From positions 30,217,416 to 30,281,415 of the forward strand of contig CM036241.1 in the NCBI GenBank assembly GCA_020698575.1: a stretch of 64,000 nucleotides of DNA, read 5' to 3'. Position 1 is the stretch's first letter; each line of letters begins with the position of its first letter. The position numbers and the translations under genes were made by a program. This DNA comes from Bostrychus sinensis. Its lineage: Eukaryota > Chordata > Actinopteri > Gobiiformes > Eleotridae. The notes below the pieces were generated by a model. It was not told where the DNA came from. It saw only the letters and a list, made by a program, of their open reading frames with translations, and did not search any database. Of this stretch, positions 37,801 to 50,290 are shown piece after piece.

Positions 37801-38640
37801 ATTTGGAAAAGATATTGGCACCTCAACTATGTCAGGTTACAAGAAACAGCTGTTCGCGGGTGGCCCAGCGACCCTGGGTTGCCTGCGCCAGATGATTTCA
37901 AAACTTATACTGGCAGCGGGAGCACGAACACTATAACCAACCAGGCAGCATACAAGCATGGAGACGAGACAAGCATAATACCACCACAGCTGTACGCCAC
38001 CATGACCTACAGCTAAATGGACTCTAGACAAATGGACAGAGGACAAGAGAGCAAGATGCCTCAAAACCATGTCAGTTAATATGGATCAGTCCAGACAATG
38101 TTCATAGGGTAATAGTCTTTAGAAAAATACAAATCATATCAGATCAGATAAGTATCAATTTAACTTAAATATTAGATGTATGCTGTAGAAGAACTGAGCT
38201 GTTCAGTTTAGTTACTAAAAGTTATGTCTGGTGTCACTTGGATGACATTCACAGGGTGTAGACTGCGGAGATGTGCTGAGTTAGTCAGTCTATGGTTGAA
38301 ATTGTAATTATTTCAATTCTCAGTGAACACTAATGCCAGATAACAGCTTCATGTAATCCATTGTATGTCATTAAATGTTTGTACAGAGGCCATGTAATGT
38401 GACTGAATTAAAAGGAGTTAATAATGACCCCAGTCTGACACTAAAGGTCACTTAAATCCCTTCAGCAAACGTTGATGGGCCACTTTACCATAAGCGAAGC
38501 GCATTCAAACACTTGATCTATAACTATGATATATTCTCGACAATTACACACAATGTCCACACTTTTTAACTGTAGGCTGTGAAATAGCAGTTGTGTGCAC
38601 GCGTGTGAGAGACTGATTTAAAAGATACCGCTATGTGGGC
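34870..38640. other. No gene recognised; first-intron-like DNA left of the 38.65-kb donor
   Basis: A repeat-free GC-richer block lies at 35110-35470 and includes a GLI-like GGGTGGTC at 35291-35298. 36060-36260 is similar in character. At 36505 there is a short ATTA run. A 111-codon frame at 37681-38016 has no recognised domain or splice context. Confidence 0.45.
35660..35795 (-). mobile_element. tRNA-derived SINE fragment
   Basis: Reversed, it reads gttagtaaagtggttagttc at its head and cctaaataaatgga near its tail, like the fragment at 16540-16680. Confidence 0.6.
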
Positions 38641-38648
38641 TTGCTTAC

Positions 38649-39000
38649 CTCAGGTTCATGCAGCGATATTGCGCATCAAACTTTCTGACTTGTTTCACAG
38701 AATCCTTGGAGGAGCTCAGGGTCCCAGGGCTGTGAAAGTTTCCAGTTAGTAGCCCCCCTCTCTTCCTCGTCTTTCTCTCACACTCCTTCGTTCTCTCCTC
38801 GGAGTCGGATGGAGATGAAAAACGCCGCTCTATCCTCGTATCACAAGCGTTTCATTTCCATCGCTGTTGTTTTTTTTTTTTTTTTTGTCACTTTACGCGG
38901 ACCAAACCGGAGCCCATGTTCGCCTCTGGAGTCCCCGCACAGCGCCCTGGAGTGAGTTGTTCAGCCAATGCGGGAATGCTGCACCCCCAGCTCCCCTCCC
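38649..39000 (-). promoter_or_regulatory. Candidate first exon/promoter of a leftward gene
   Basis: On the minus strand, a GC-rich stretch free of obvious repeats leads to a strong donor (CTGAG then GTAAGC, 38648 leftward). It includes a polyA run (T-run on the plus strand, about 38870-38886) and several short upstream frames such as an ATG six bases into the last codons (ATG AAC CTG AG). No long frame is present, so it reads as a 5' UTR exon with its promoter around 38.9-39.1 kb. Human gene order INHBC-INHBE-GLI1, all on one strand, would put gli1 here. I found no GLI zinc-finger exon in the 38 kb to the left, so the identity stays open. The right boundary is approximate. Confidence 0.45.
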
Positions 39001-39755
39001 TCCCTCCTCCTCCCTTTCTCCTCAGTCTGTGGACCACCCCGATACAGGAAGTGCACTTTTTGTTTTTCTTAAAAAAGGTCCACGCTGCTTTACTTTTCCC
39101 TACTCCAATTTTTACGCACACAATCACATTAGCCACGTCTTTTCGATAATAATGTTTTGTGGTGCGTTTCAAATACCTCCACTTTGATTTTTAGTCAGTT
39201 AAAAAAAGACATTACAGCACACACTCGTGCTCGCAGAACACTTGCTCGGACACGACTCTGTCTATATCAAATGTTCCTGAATGAAATGATGTATCTATAA
39301 ATGCTAGTGTGTTTACTTTAATGGTGTAACTTCATAGCAGCGTGTGTGGCTGGCTGCGACGTGTGTGGATGCTGCTGCAGATCACTGCGCTGTGCTAGTT
39401 CAGTCCAACACAAAACCAGGACTGGAATTCAGCCAGCTGGACCGGCAACAGAGCAACAGGTTGGTCCCATGGACGTTGTATAATACATCCACGGCTGGTC
39501 CCAGTAGTTACGTTTCAGCGAATAACCCCTGTGGCCTACTGCACAGTTTCAAAGGTATATCTCAATTTCTTAAATTAAAAATTACATTTTATTCTGATAG
39601 TGTGTTGATGGTGCATGTGCGGTGTGTAGTGAGTAGTGTTTCTCGAACTATGACCGTTGGTACTCTTTTTCAGTTTTATTGTTGTTTTAGTCCTCCTTTT
39701 TTAAACCTGGTTTGTTCCTGGTTTAGACCTGATTTAGTCCCATTTTTCACTGGTT

Positions 39756-40280
39756 AAAGGTCCTTATTACGCTAAATCAACATTTCTGAGCTTTAAATGC
39801 TGTTACAATGTTGTTTCTACCTCAAAAAAATATCTGGAGTCGTAGTTGGTTTCAATCAGTCATGTATGTCTGAGTAATCCTGTTTGCTGAGTCCATCCAT
39901 TTCTCCAGACTGAAAACGCTTGGTCTCGCCGCTCTACACGGACACTAAAACCAGGAAGTGCTCCTGCACATTTCCAAAGCCCATACTCTGTAACGAATTC
40001 TTTCTGAAAATGTCAGTGCTTACGTTGCTGTTAACATATTTAGCCTATTCATCTGTTAGCATTGTGTTGCTAATAGCTGTGCTAGCAAGTTAACCATTTA
40101 AGTGGGTCTGTTACCAGCAGAGGGCGGCAGACACTAATCCAAGCGTTGTCTGCAAAGTCAAAGTAGACGTTTTACATACATATACATTGTTTTAAGTTAT
40201 AAAACCTGAAATACTAATGCAAAGGTGTCCAAAGTCATTTCAGAAAGCCTGAAAAAACAAAACATAACATGTCCCCTTTA
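39756..40280 (+). mobile_element. MITE family A copy
   Basis: It begins aaaggtccttattacgctaa and ends acatgtcccctttaaa. gactgaaaacgcttgg, ccagcagagggcggcaga, tccaagcgttgtctgcaaag and aaagcctgaaaaaac lie inside in family order. Confidence 0.8.
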
Positions 40281-40679
40281 AACACAGAGAGATGAGTATT
40301 GTATTTGTAATGTATGTAGTATTGTTTTGTCTTGGTGTTATGCTGTATGTCTTAGTATTGTGCAAAATTATGCAACTACAGATACATACAAAAAAGTGAG
40401 CAGAGATATCAATACAAACATTTTTTTTTGTTTATTAATGTTATTGTTTTATCAAAGATGGCATTGCTCTAAAGGTGAGATGTGTATTTTTGGCCTTTGT
40501 GGTGCTACCTGGTGGCCAAAGTGCACATGGCTATTCCATACCTACTATTCCTCCTCTCTAGTGAACTGCTATGGCAGCCCTATAAGGACATGCTGTTATT
40601 ACATAAAAACTGATGCTGAAATAGGTCAGATGGTGATTTAGGTTAGTACCTTAAATTTTTGTGCAAGAAACATGTACAT

Positions 40680-40795
40680 TTGGGATCTGTACAAAATTGT
40701 GGCTGGAGTTTTTGGATCCAGGGAATCAAACCCCTAACCTCCCATATAAAAAGGAGGGACAATATTCCCTTGGTTATCGGTGAGCCAGCTGACTA
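40680..40795 (-). mobile_element. SINE head fragment
   Basis: Reversed, it carries gtcagctggctcaccgataa and a B-box-like ggtttgattccctgg. Confidence 0.5.
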
Positions 40796-40799
40796 AAAT

Positions 40800-42180
40800 A
40801 ACTTTTAATTTTTAAGTAAGATTTTACACAGTTTAAACTGGATGGTGTTGATAACTGTAGTAAGTCAACTTTATATGTTGTTTACTCACTAACCTGTACC
40901 AAAATAAACACGTACCTGTGGCCAACAATGAAAGCTGTTTCAGTGTTTGAACAGTTGGTGACCTGAGCTGAAAGCGCTGGTTCATTGACAACATACGGCT
41001 TGCGCTTAAATCAGATTTTGTGAATGAGAGTTAGGGTTTAGTACTGATATCCTCTGCTATAGTGCTGTGCCGGGACACACGAGAGCTGGATGGAAAGGGA
41101 CCTGCAGATGCTGAGCCATATGCTTCCTGGCACTGCACAGAAATCCCACACAGGCTGCATAGCTCATTGTCAGTGGGAGGAGGGATTAGAAGGTGAGCGG
41201 TAATGCCACCGAGCCCAGATGCAGATGCTGTTGTGGAGGCCAGCACGTGATATGCTGTTGCTTTCTGATCTATCCAGTCAAATGTTGCAATATACTATAT
41301 AGTTATGATCGATAACTATACAATACAATACAACATGTTTGCTTCCTCTGGCTTTTTGATACTCTTTTAGAATTGTCCATTTATTTTTTTTTTTTGCTAG
41401 TATAAAAGATTAAACTTGCTATTTTCTGCACTAGTGTACAGACATTTCCTGCTGCCTCTGAAATTATTATACAACAGGTGCCCTACTAAAAGTATTGGAC
41501 ATAGTGCTAATTATCTCAATTATTTCTGTTATTGCAGACTGTAGGATCAGCCAACTATTTTGTACTCTTGAAAACAAATGTGGCTTTACACAAAATATAG
41601 GAGTAGTGAGACCTATCTTGGCAAAAGTCTTGAATGAACCCTTAAGTAGGATGGTGAATGGACGAGGAATAAAAATTACAGATGTCTTTCTGTAAAGTTC
41701 ATGGTGAGCTTAGCGCACAAGACGGATTAGACACAGGGTATTAATAAGTCGCCACAAAAGACACTCAAGCATTTGGTTAAAGGGAGCATAAGCACAGTAA
41801 TGAGATATTCCCACTGAGATGTTTTCCTGGTTTTCATTGTTCTTAATAAAATATTAAATAGTTGTTTAATTTTTTATATGCCAGATATGTTGCTATGTAG
41901 CATGTGTGTAACACAAAATACTGAATTCTTATTCCAGCCACAATTCGGCACCTGATGCTTGTGTGTGTTTATGACATATCTATTGACATTGGCTGCAGGT
42001 GGGAAAGGCTGGTGGAGGTGACAGAGGACAGTGCATGTTGTATGAGTGAGAGGAAGCACCTGCCACTGAGACTGAGAGCAGCTGGACCCCTCTCCTTCAT
42101 GAAGCAAAATCCACACAGTCTTTGACAGGACTTTACAGGATTTGTTTTTCCATTGCAGATGGTGCTGTGCACATGTTTTC
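40800..42180. other. No gene recognised
   Basis: Mixed unique-looking sequence; 41090-41240 is GC-richer. Short frames lack domains. Confidence 0.45.
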
Positions 42181-42185
42181 TTCTC

Positions 42186-42349
42186 ATTGGCCCGGGGTCC
42201 CAGAGCTGCAGCTCTGCAGGTCTACATATAAGGGTGCACTGCGCAGTGCTCTCACCTCAGCTTGTGCGCACTGACTAGGATGAGTGGACAGTCATGCTAC
42301 TAGCTAATGCAATGGCAGCAGTTATTTTTAACTTATGGGGCATGCACAG
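42186..42349 (+). promoter_or_regulatory. Candidate core promoter and first exon, rightward
   Basis: In order: a reverse CCAAT (ATTGG, 42186-42190), a perfect 16-bp palindrome CAGAGCTGCAGCTCTG (42201-42216), a TATA-like ACATATAAGG (42224-42233), and a donor CACAG then GTAAGT at 42349/42350. If the TATA-like box works, transcription would begin near 42255-42262, giving an exon of roughly 90 bp. It carries only short frames, for example one starting ATGGCAGCAG at 42311. The gene is unidentified; a non-coding RNA or a gene with non-coding 5' exons fits. Spacing of the elements is the main support. Confidence 0.35.
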
Positions 42350-42354
42350 GTAAG

Positions 42355-44700
42355 TGTTGCATTGCTGACTTATTATTATTTTATACCCTGAATAGAGTGT
42401 TTTCCATTCACAGTTTTCAGTTTGGTAGAAGCATTTGTCTTGCAGACCAGCAACAACATTTGTGCATTTGTTGACAGTTAGGGACCTCCAAAAATGTTTT
42501 GAATGTGTATTTTCATGTCTCGATAAGATAAATTGATCATACTGTCTGTTAACTTGACAGTGGCACTAGTAATGATCCATTCGGTCAGTGCAATCCACAG
42601 TGCAATTTTGAATGGATTAAGTTCAAGTCTGTAATGGCATTTAAGCAAGACTGGTCATGCATGCTCTTGATTGTTTTTTTCAAGTTAATTAAGTAGTAAT
42701 TATTATGTAGTAAAATTAGTACAAAGAAGTCTGTGATTTCCAATTAACCAAACATCAAACATTTTAAATAAAGCAATTTATATGTTATTTCTTAAGTTAT
42801 TTCTTACTGTAAGGAAATTCCTTCTTTGCAATGAACCCAGTCTTCCAAAGCCACTGGACTGCTGTTAGAGCAGTGGATAACCAGTGAGTTCAGACTATAT
42901 GCACATCTGAGCTAAGACATTAATGAGTCTAGTTTAGAATTGGTAGCACTATTTTACTAGTACACCAGAGGGCAGCACTGCACAAGTCAGAGCACTATGA
43001 AATGAGTCCCTCCTTGAGGAGCTGTACATTCTTTGCACAAGCGATCAGTGGTGGTCACTTTTACTTGAGCAAATTTTTAAAGAAAATCTTTCAGAATGTA
43101 TTATCAATCAGAAAATACATTTTGAATAGATTTTATAAAATATACTTTTAGTTTTAAACATTACTTTTATCCACATAATTTGACTTCAGGTGCAATGTGG
43201 GTGGCACAGCTGCCTCAAAACACAACAGCAACAACAAAAAAACTGATTTTGAGGACTAGCGTTTGCTGCGTCTCTGTGCAACTGCAAAAAAACAAAACAT
43301 TTGTAACCTTTTTTTTTTTTTTTTTTACTTATACTAAAGTGTGTTTGGTACTTTTACTTGAGAAATATTATTTTTAAGTAACAGTGCTTTTACTGCATAC
43401 TTATCTCAATTCTGCAAATCATCACACCATACTAAACCATAATATGCCTTGTGAGTAAAAATATTTCTTAATTTTAATATGTATTTTATATTGCTAATAC
43501 AAAGCAGTGTTTGCATTTGAAATACTGTAAAATATGTGCATATTGGATTAGAATATTATATCAGTTCCTAAATAGTTATGTATTGTAGTTTAGTGAATAG
43601 AAACAGAATGTCTGCAAGTGTAAACTATAAAGTGAATCTCAATGTCTAATTTCCTTTAAGGGAGAATAAAATACATAGCTAACACCAGCAGCAGGTGGCT
43701 CTGTGTGCTTCCATTTGGTCCGAGTATGAATGGGACTGAGCTCCGTGTGGGCTATATGCCATTTTCCTGAGAACATACAGTAGTCCTATGTCTTACAAGC
43801 TTTATCAAGCTTCAGGTTACCATAGCAACTATTGCATAAGGATTAAAATGTAAACCTAGTAATTATTATAAGCAGAATGAGTGGGTTGTATGAAAATGGT
43901 GTGTATTTCTGCATATTATCTCGGTGTTGTTTTGTCATGTAAGATCCATGTAAGAGTGAGTTTAACCTGATTGGCTGGACCGGGTTCAGCCTTTGACAGA
44001 ATTAGGTCCATGCAGGAAATGGTGTGGTAAGACCTGAGTGAGTGCTAAGGTGGAGGAACATTGAGGACTCTGACATTAATTCCCTGAGCCGTGCTGAAGC
44101 AGGCTTCTGTGCATCACGACCCATTTAAATCCAGCAGCCCCTGTCCTCATAAGGAGAGGCCTGCATATCGCTCTATTTTATATCCAGTAGTTATGAGCTC
44201 AGAAATATAGAGGGTCTTGTTTGAGCAGCACTAATTTGAGCTAAAATTACCTAAATCTAAATCTTTCATTTTTAATGAAAGTTTATTGGAGCAAATGATG
44301 GATGGGAATGTATGGAGGATGTTAAAATGACTTTGGTGCCCTCTGATGGCTGGATTGGAGAAACACTCAACCCAGCTGCCTCTAACTGGCGCTAACTGTG
44401 CTGCTTTGTGGATAATAAGGGAGGAAAAATGTTCCAGGGCTACACAAAAATCAACAACAATTAAATACTTTTATACATCCCCCAGCAGTCAGCTATGTTG
44501 TTTACATGAATATACTGCTGTCTTTTTGATTCTTGTAAGCTATGGTCATGTAGCACTTAACTGACCACACTATGAATAAAACATTTTTCATACATAGATA
44601 AAAACAGCAGTAGTTACTTTTGAAAGTCAGTTTTCTTGGCTGTATTTCAGATCAAATTCATTAGGTATACCTTCAAGATGTTGCTCTGTTTCACTTCTGG
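42355..44700. other. No gene recognised; would be intron 1 if the 42.2-kb promoter is real
   Basis: AT-rich. A dispersed acttttacttgag repeat lies at 43050 and near 43350. No exon with good splice sites was noticed. Confidence 0.4.
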
Positions 44701-44704
44701 GTGC

Positions 44705-45018
44705 GTACCTATGTTTCCCAGTACCTATGTTCTTCAGTACCTGTGTTCCCCAGTTTCTCTGGACTGGCAAACATAGGTACTGGGGAACATAGGTACCAGC
44801 ACATTTGTTAAAGCACTTATGTTCCCCAGTACCTATGTTCCCTGGTCTATAGGAAGGGGAAGATAAGTAATGGAGAGCATACTGTAGGTACTTGTGCAGT
44901 CTGGTAAGTCCTTATGTTCCCTAGCACAAACCTTAACCCTAACCCTAACCCTAACCCTTTGGGGAACATGGGTTTCAGGGAACATAGGTACCAGCAAACA
45001 TAGGTACCAGGAAACAAA
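44705..45018. repeat. Palindromic GTACCTATGTTCCC repeat cluster
   Basis: About ten copies of gtacctatgttccccagt-like words occur on both strands. Forward copies lie mainly at 44705-44750 and 44810-44845. Reverse copies (ggggaacataggtac) lie at 44770-44800 and 44960-45015. The cluster encloses telomere-type units. Confidence 0.8.
44935..44958. repeat. Interstitial telomere-type repeat, four AACCCT units
   Basis: Four perfect AACCCT units, preceded by CCTT and followed by TTGGGG, sit inside the palindromic repeat cluster. It is too short to mark a chromosome end. Confidence 0.9.
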
Positions 45019-45394
45019 GGGCTGACCCCCTTCTGAGCCACCCCTGAGCTAAGACAGCATCGACATTCAGTTAGCCAACACCACTCTCTCTGTTGGGTTG
45101 ATCTGATCCAACGTTCTTACCCTTTTCTTTCAAGAGACCAATCAGAGACTAGCCTCAGGTCACATGATTTTCAACAGCCTCATAGAGCTGGTGCCCCACT
45201 ATCAGAAACACACATGCAGGACTGAGGTGCACACTGCACGGCTACAGCAAGACCCCACGTACTCTTCCTCAGTACTCCCACATACTGTAAACTAATGACT
45301 GTTCACTGAAGTTTATTCCCTATTGGCAGAGTCTTTAGCTAGAGAAGCCTATCCTGTAACCATACGGTTGTCAATTATATTTTCGCTCCTCTTG

Positions 45395-45555
45395 TTGACA
45401 TTGCTGAAGTGCCCTTTGGCAAAACCCTGAACCCTATTTTACCTCTAGTGTCTATGTGCAGTGGTGTGAAAGGGTGAACAGAGGCTTGATGTTAAGGAGT
45501 CTTGTTCATGGAGGTAGAAAAGCGCTGTAGAAATGCAGTCATTTGATTTGACCTT
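45395..45555 (+). mobile_element. SINE 3' part
   Basis: ttggcaaaaccctgaacc, tgaaagggtgaacagag and aggtagaaaagcgctgtaga match the tail of the SINE at 52395-52645 (gaaggtagaaaagtgctata). Confidence 0.65.
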
Positions 45556-45954
45556 TTCGCCCATATCTATGCACAATGTAAGAGAAACTGGGAGAACTAA
45601 TAAACCTGCAAACCCCACAAAGATGGTTCAGATCTATGGACATCTGCTATGTGTTGTTTAACTTTGGTAACACCTTTATCTGTGCATTCCACAAAGGAAT
45701 GGTTTTCTTGAGCGTCAGCTTTGTCTTGCCAGGAGCCCTTTGGAGAGTATACCATAGTCTTTATGTCCTTTTTGATGGACCAAGCAGAGGGGGCTGGCTT
45801 GTTTGGTGAAGTGTGTTGCCCAAGTACTGTTCTTGACTTGATTCGGTTTGCTTTACTCCCTTCTGTCTAATCAAGGCCAACAATTGCTAATAAATCTTCA
45901 ACCACATACTGTAGAAGTGATGCTGTGCCTGATATGTTGAATTGTGTTTTGCAG

Positions 45955-46071
45955 ACTCCAAACATCATCTGTAGAATGATCAGGAGCCATTGTGTGAAGA
46001 TCTTCAGCTGTGGAGTTGCCATGATGCCACTGTCAGCAGCTTTCAGAACTACAGAGGAAGTTGTAAAGCAG
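45955..46071 (+). other. Candidate internal exon with a short reading frame
   Basis: An acceptor (ttgtgttttgcag) is followed by a repeat-free segment with an ATG at 45977 opening about 42 codons (beginning MIRSHCVKIFSCG, rich in basic, hydrophobic and serine residues). The possible donor after AAGCAG at 46071 is weak (GTTGGT); without splicing the frame stops soon after. It could follow the first exon at 42349. I do not recognise the peptide. Confidence 0.25.
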
Positions 46072-46149
46072 GTTGGTACCAGGCATGGAAGAAATTTTAC
46101 CTAAAGGCAGACATAGTCACAGAAACTGTTTCTAAAGACCTCAGATGGT

Positions 46150-46330
46150 AAATATATCATAACATAAGGAGATAGTGACAGAGTAGTCAGCATCTGATGG
46201 GTTTGATCCCTGGTCTGGCTATCAACGCTTTCTCTCAGTGAAGTTCCTTTTGGGTGCTTGGGCTTCTGACCACTGTATAAAGACATCCACGTGCTGGGTA
46301 AACTTGTCAGTCTAAATTGCCCATAATGAC
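46150..46330 (+). mobile_element. SINE fragment
   Basis: A B-box-like gggtttgatccctggtc is followed by ttgggtgcttgggcttctga and cagtctaaattgccc. Confidence 0.45.
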
Positions 46331-47117
46331 AGAGTATAGGAGAAAATGACTAAATGTCTATTGTCCACTAAATTGTCTACTAAATCTAACACCCAATGAC
46401 TAATTGTCCATAGTGTTCCCACGCTTTAGTCCCAGCCCATTTTCCGCCAACATTTCCAGAAATATTTAATACCAAGAATTTTTTTACCATGGTAAAATAA
46501 TTCCTGGTAATCTGTGTTGTTTGGGATTTCACCGCACCCCAAAGTTCCAGGAGCACACAGTCCTGCTCCTCTTCTTCTGGGGAATCTGAAAAGTCCAAAC
46601 CTCCTACTAGGTGCTTTTTTCAAGGAAAGTTGGTGGTTGAGAGTTAGAGGTTGAGAGGTTTTTCAAAATCTCAGGTAAGTCATAGATGTTCATGCAGTGG
46701 GAAAGGGGCTATAGTGGCTGGGTTGCTTTTTAAATCTTGTCTCCTGTAAATTGACAAGCTGTTTCTGGGATATTTACTCATAATCTACCTTCAACCAATT
46801 TGTGTTGTAGCAGCATGTTCTGTCTTGGTAATTAAACTGTGAATGAACTGTTTCAAAACACATGCATCTATCTCTATTTTGTTTGTCAGATTTATTAGAC
46901 AGAAGTGGAGACAGAGACTTTTTACAGCCTGGATAGTCCATTGAACAGCCCCTAAGGATTCAGGCAAAGACTGCAAGTGCCAAGAAGCATCAACCTGTGG
47001 TGGTAGGTACAATTTATTACTTGATGAAATGGCTTTAAGGCATTTAAAATCTGCCAGATAAGGTGTGTTTCTACAAGAGACAATCAAGATAATTTTTAAA
47101 TGGATGTCATAAAAAAG

Positions 47118-47405
47118 ATTGTAACAAAATGGGTGCAGTGGGGAGTAGTTAAGGCTCCTACCTCTTAACAAGGAGATCATGGGTTCAATCCCCAGCCAAC
47201 AATCTCTTTGTGGTTTCTCTCTGGGTACTCTGGCTTCCTTCCACCATCCAAAGACATGCATGTACAGCAATATTGGTGAATAGAAATTGTCCCTAGGTGA
47301 ATAAATGTGAGAGTGAATGGTTGTCTGTCAATGTCAGCAGTGTGACTTATTTGCCACTGTCCAAGGTGTACCCCGCCAAAGGCTCATAGTTGCTGGGATA
47401 GGATC
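47118..47405 (+). mobile_element. tRNA-derived SINE, near full length
   Basis: The head agtggggagtagttaaggct leads to a perfect B-box GGTTCAATCCC (in atgggttcaatccccagc). It continues with tctgggtactctggcttcct, aaagacatgcatgta, gagtgaatggttgtctgtca and gttgctgggataggatcc. Confidence 0.8.
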
Positions 47406-47409
47406 CAGC

Positions 47410-48495
47410 GACTTTGTTGATTTGTTTGTTGGGACATTGATGAAAGGACAATGGCAGGTGCACTGACATGCTTTGACTGACCTCTAGATGGACATGTCCA
47501 CTCTACCAACTGGTACTTTTATCGTAAGAAGATGTAATATGTAATGTAATGTAATATAATGTAGTTGACAAACAACCAATGAACCTACCTTCTAGTTAAA
47601 ATGTAGACAATAGATTTGGTCAAAAAGAGTTTACCTCAACAAACCCCAACTAGCAACTTTCTTTTATCCACTGCAAAACATAAGCTTTGAAATATAAAGT
47701 ACTTCTGTCATCTTGTCAGAATCAAACTAGTTCTTAAAGGAATACCCTAATGTGACAAGCCCAGACTAAGATGTGTTCTTCATAATCAAGGCAATCACAA
47801 TTAAAAATGAAAACCTTGCTTCTTACTGGTATCAAATACCATTCTGTTTGGTAAGAATAACAGTGGGGTTGACCTGTCAGCACGTCTCTAGCAGAGAGAG
47901 ATGAAGTTTACAGTAACAGACTCAATATATTAATGTAAGGTTATAACTGAATCCCCAATCCCCATAATTGATTCTGTAAAGTCTAGTGCCCTCTGCTGAC
48001 AAAACCCAGCAATGAGCATCAACAGAGAGAGAGAGAATCATCTCAGACTCAGAGATGTGTTATTGTTTTAACTTTGATCAAAGACAAACTTTATTGAATC
48101 TGACCCTACTTTATGCTCAATAAAACCATCAAACAAAAATAACCGACAATCAGCAATAACTTCAGCACTTACTGAAACTGAGTTCATTTAGGAGACCACC
48201 AAAGACGGTTGTTGTCTCCAACATGCCAGTCCTGAGACAGGAAACTCTGGGAGCCAAACACTGGAGTGGAACGTGATCGAGTAAATAGCATGATCACACT
48301 GAGGAAGACTTTTAATTGGATTCTTCACCTCAAGGTAATTGGAATCAGTGACCCTCAGACTTCAATCTTAAACAGCGCCATCATGTGGATAACATTTAAA
48401 ATGCCATTGGGTTCATAGATTACTGCAAACATAAAAAGTATATAATCTAAACGTTACTGTAGTTTGAATATATAATAGTATTTTTTTGCACAACA
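47410..48495. other. No gene recognised
   Basis: AT-rich. A small (TAATG)n-like run lies at 47535-47560. No exon is supported. Confidence 0.5.
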
Positions 48496-48499
48496 AAAT

Positions 48500-48583
48500 A
48501 TACAACTGCTACTACGGCTAATTCTACTACAACTCATTGCTGCTGCTACTACTACCTCTACTACTGCTACCTCGGTTACTTTT

Positions 48584-48639
<56 letters not shown>

Positions 48640-48744
48640 TTTCCATTCTTTCTACTTTTACCTCTACTCCTGCTGCTGTTGCTGCTATTCCCCCTCTTCC
48701 TACTACTACATTATGCATATTCTTACTACTCCGACTGCTACTGG

Positions 48745-48782
<38 letters not shown>

Positions 48783-48783
48783 T

Positions 48784-48815
<32 letters not shown>

Positions 48816-49450
48816 GTCCTGTTCCCAGTTCCAACTACCTCTACTGCTACTATATACAACTAATTCTACTGCTACTACTACTACTACACAGTCATATTAC
48901 TACTGTTACTGATGTTACTTCTGCTACAACTCATATTACTGCTGCTACTATTATCTCCACTACTGCTACTGCTACTAGTGTTACTTTCTAGTACTATCAC
49001 CATTACTACTACTACTTCTTCTGCTACAAGTGCTACTGCTGCTGTGACTACTCTACTACACTATGCATACTCTTAATACTCTGACTGCTGCTGTTGGTAC
49101 TACCATAACTTACTAGTACAGATGCTATTATTACTCCTACCTCTACTTCTGCTCCGACTACTGCTACTATTACTGCCATCTCTAATACCGTTACTACTAC
49201 TTGTACGACTACTAATGCTACTGCTGCTGCTACTTTTACTAATACTATTAACCCTGTTCCCATATCTCATTTCTTCTACCGCTGCTGCTGCTACTGCTGC
49301 TTCTACTACTACAAGTCATACTACTGCTGCTACTACTACTATACTTTCTACTACAATTGCTGCTGCTGTTACTTCTCATACTGCTACTAATGCTCCTGCA
49401 GCCACTACTACTACTGCTACTGTTGCTGCTACTTTTGCCAGCTATTTTTA
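48500..49450. repeat. Second TAC/GTA trinucleotide domain
   Basis: It has two purer (TAC)n runs (about 48583-48637 and 48750-48815) within degenerate ctactgctac text to about 49435. The right flank ends with gtacttgagcaaatt dispersed text. Leucine, threonine and serine frames are repeat translations. Confidence 0.92.
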
Positions 49451-49454
49451 CTTA

Positions 49455-50285
49455 TGTGTGAGAAAAAGTATGCGGAAAGTAAAAAAAAAAAATGTACTTG
49501 AGCAAATTAGCTGAGTAAAAATTTTTGTCACTTTATACCTTGCACTATTACAACCATCATGTGTTTATATCTTTCACTTTTTAAAGGTAGATCTTACTTA
49601 TTCTAATTTTCTGTATTCTATTTTTTATTTTATTTTTTATCATTAATAATACAAACAAACATTTAGCTTTGTTTGTTTAACTAAAACATAGTCAGAGTGT
49701 AGTTATAGTTAAGGATGCCTCTCATCCAAGAGACTTTGTCAATACTGGACAAACTGGAGAGAGAGCTCAGTTGACTTTTTTAAACCACATTTTATCGTGA
49801 CCACCTGTATGACCGAGAATCACCACAGCTCTCAACTTTCCATTGGTCCTAGCTGAGCACTTGATAGTTAAGTTCATACTGAGGATGCAGGATATTGTTC
49901 GGTAACAAGGCTATTCTGATGTAACATAGATTTAAAACAGGTAAGTGGGTCTGGCGTAATGGGATCATCCTGTGGATTTAAAAGTTATTTGAAGTGCTCT
50001 GTACTCAAGCAAGAGAGCAGACAAATTACCCAGACCTTTCACACAAGGCATTCTTAATCACATCTATCATGTTTCACATTTTAAACCTTTGACCATTAAC
50101 TCAATAGTAAAGATCATCTAATTCAAAGCAATATAACAGACCTAAAGCAGGAATGACTATCTGACCACATAATGTATGCTTTAGGCATAAGTAGAACATA
50201 CTCCCTATACTTCTTAAGATTTCTGAGACTGTCAAATTCAACTGTCAACACTGTATTCTTCTTAATGGCACAAAATAATAAGCAC
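49455..50285. other. No gene recognised
   Basis: AT-rich sequence; no exon or named repeat. Confidence 0.5.
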
Positions 50286-50290
50286 GTTGA

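Noticed and set aside
37681..38016. 111-codon plus-strand frame
   Set aside because: No domain recognised, a 77-codon minus frame overlaps it, and no splice or promoter context.
39344..39757. 137-codon plus-strand frame
   Set aside because: Low-complexity end, runs up to a MITE, no domain; probably a chance frame near the leftward promoter.
44935..44958. Chromosome end
   Set aside because: Only four units, with ordinary sequence continuing for 19 kb on one side and 45 kb on the other.
46386..46623. Minus-strand frames of 65-70 codons with an acidic stretch
   Set aside because: Two frames overlap, text looks like a dispersed repeat, and no transposase motif is visible.
48527..49514. Leucine-, threonine- and serine-rich frames
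   Set aside because: Translations of the second TAC domain.
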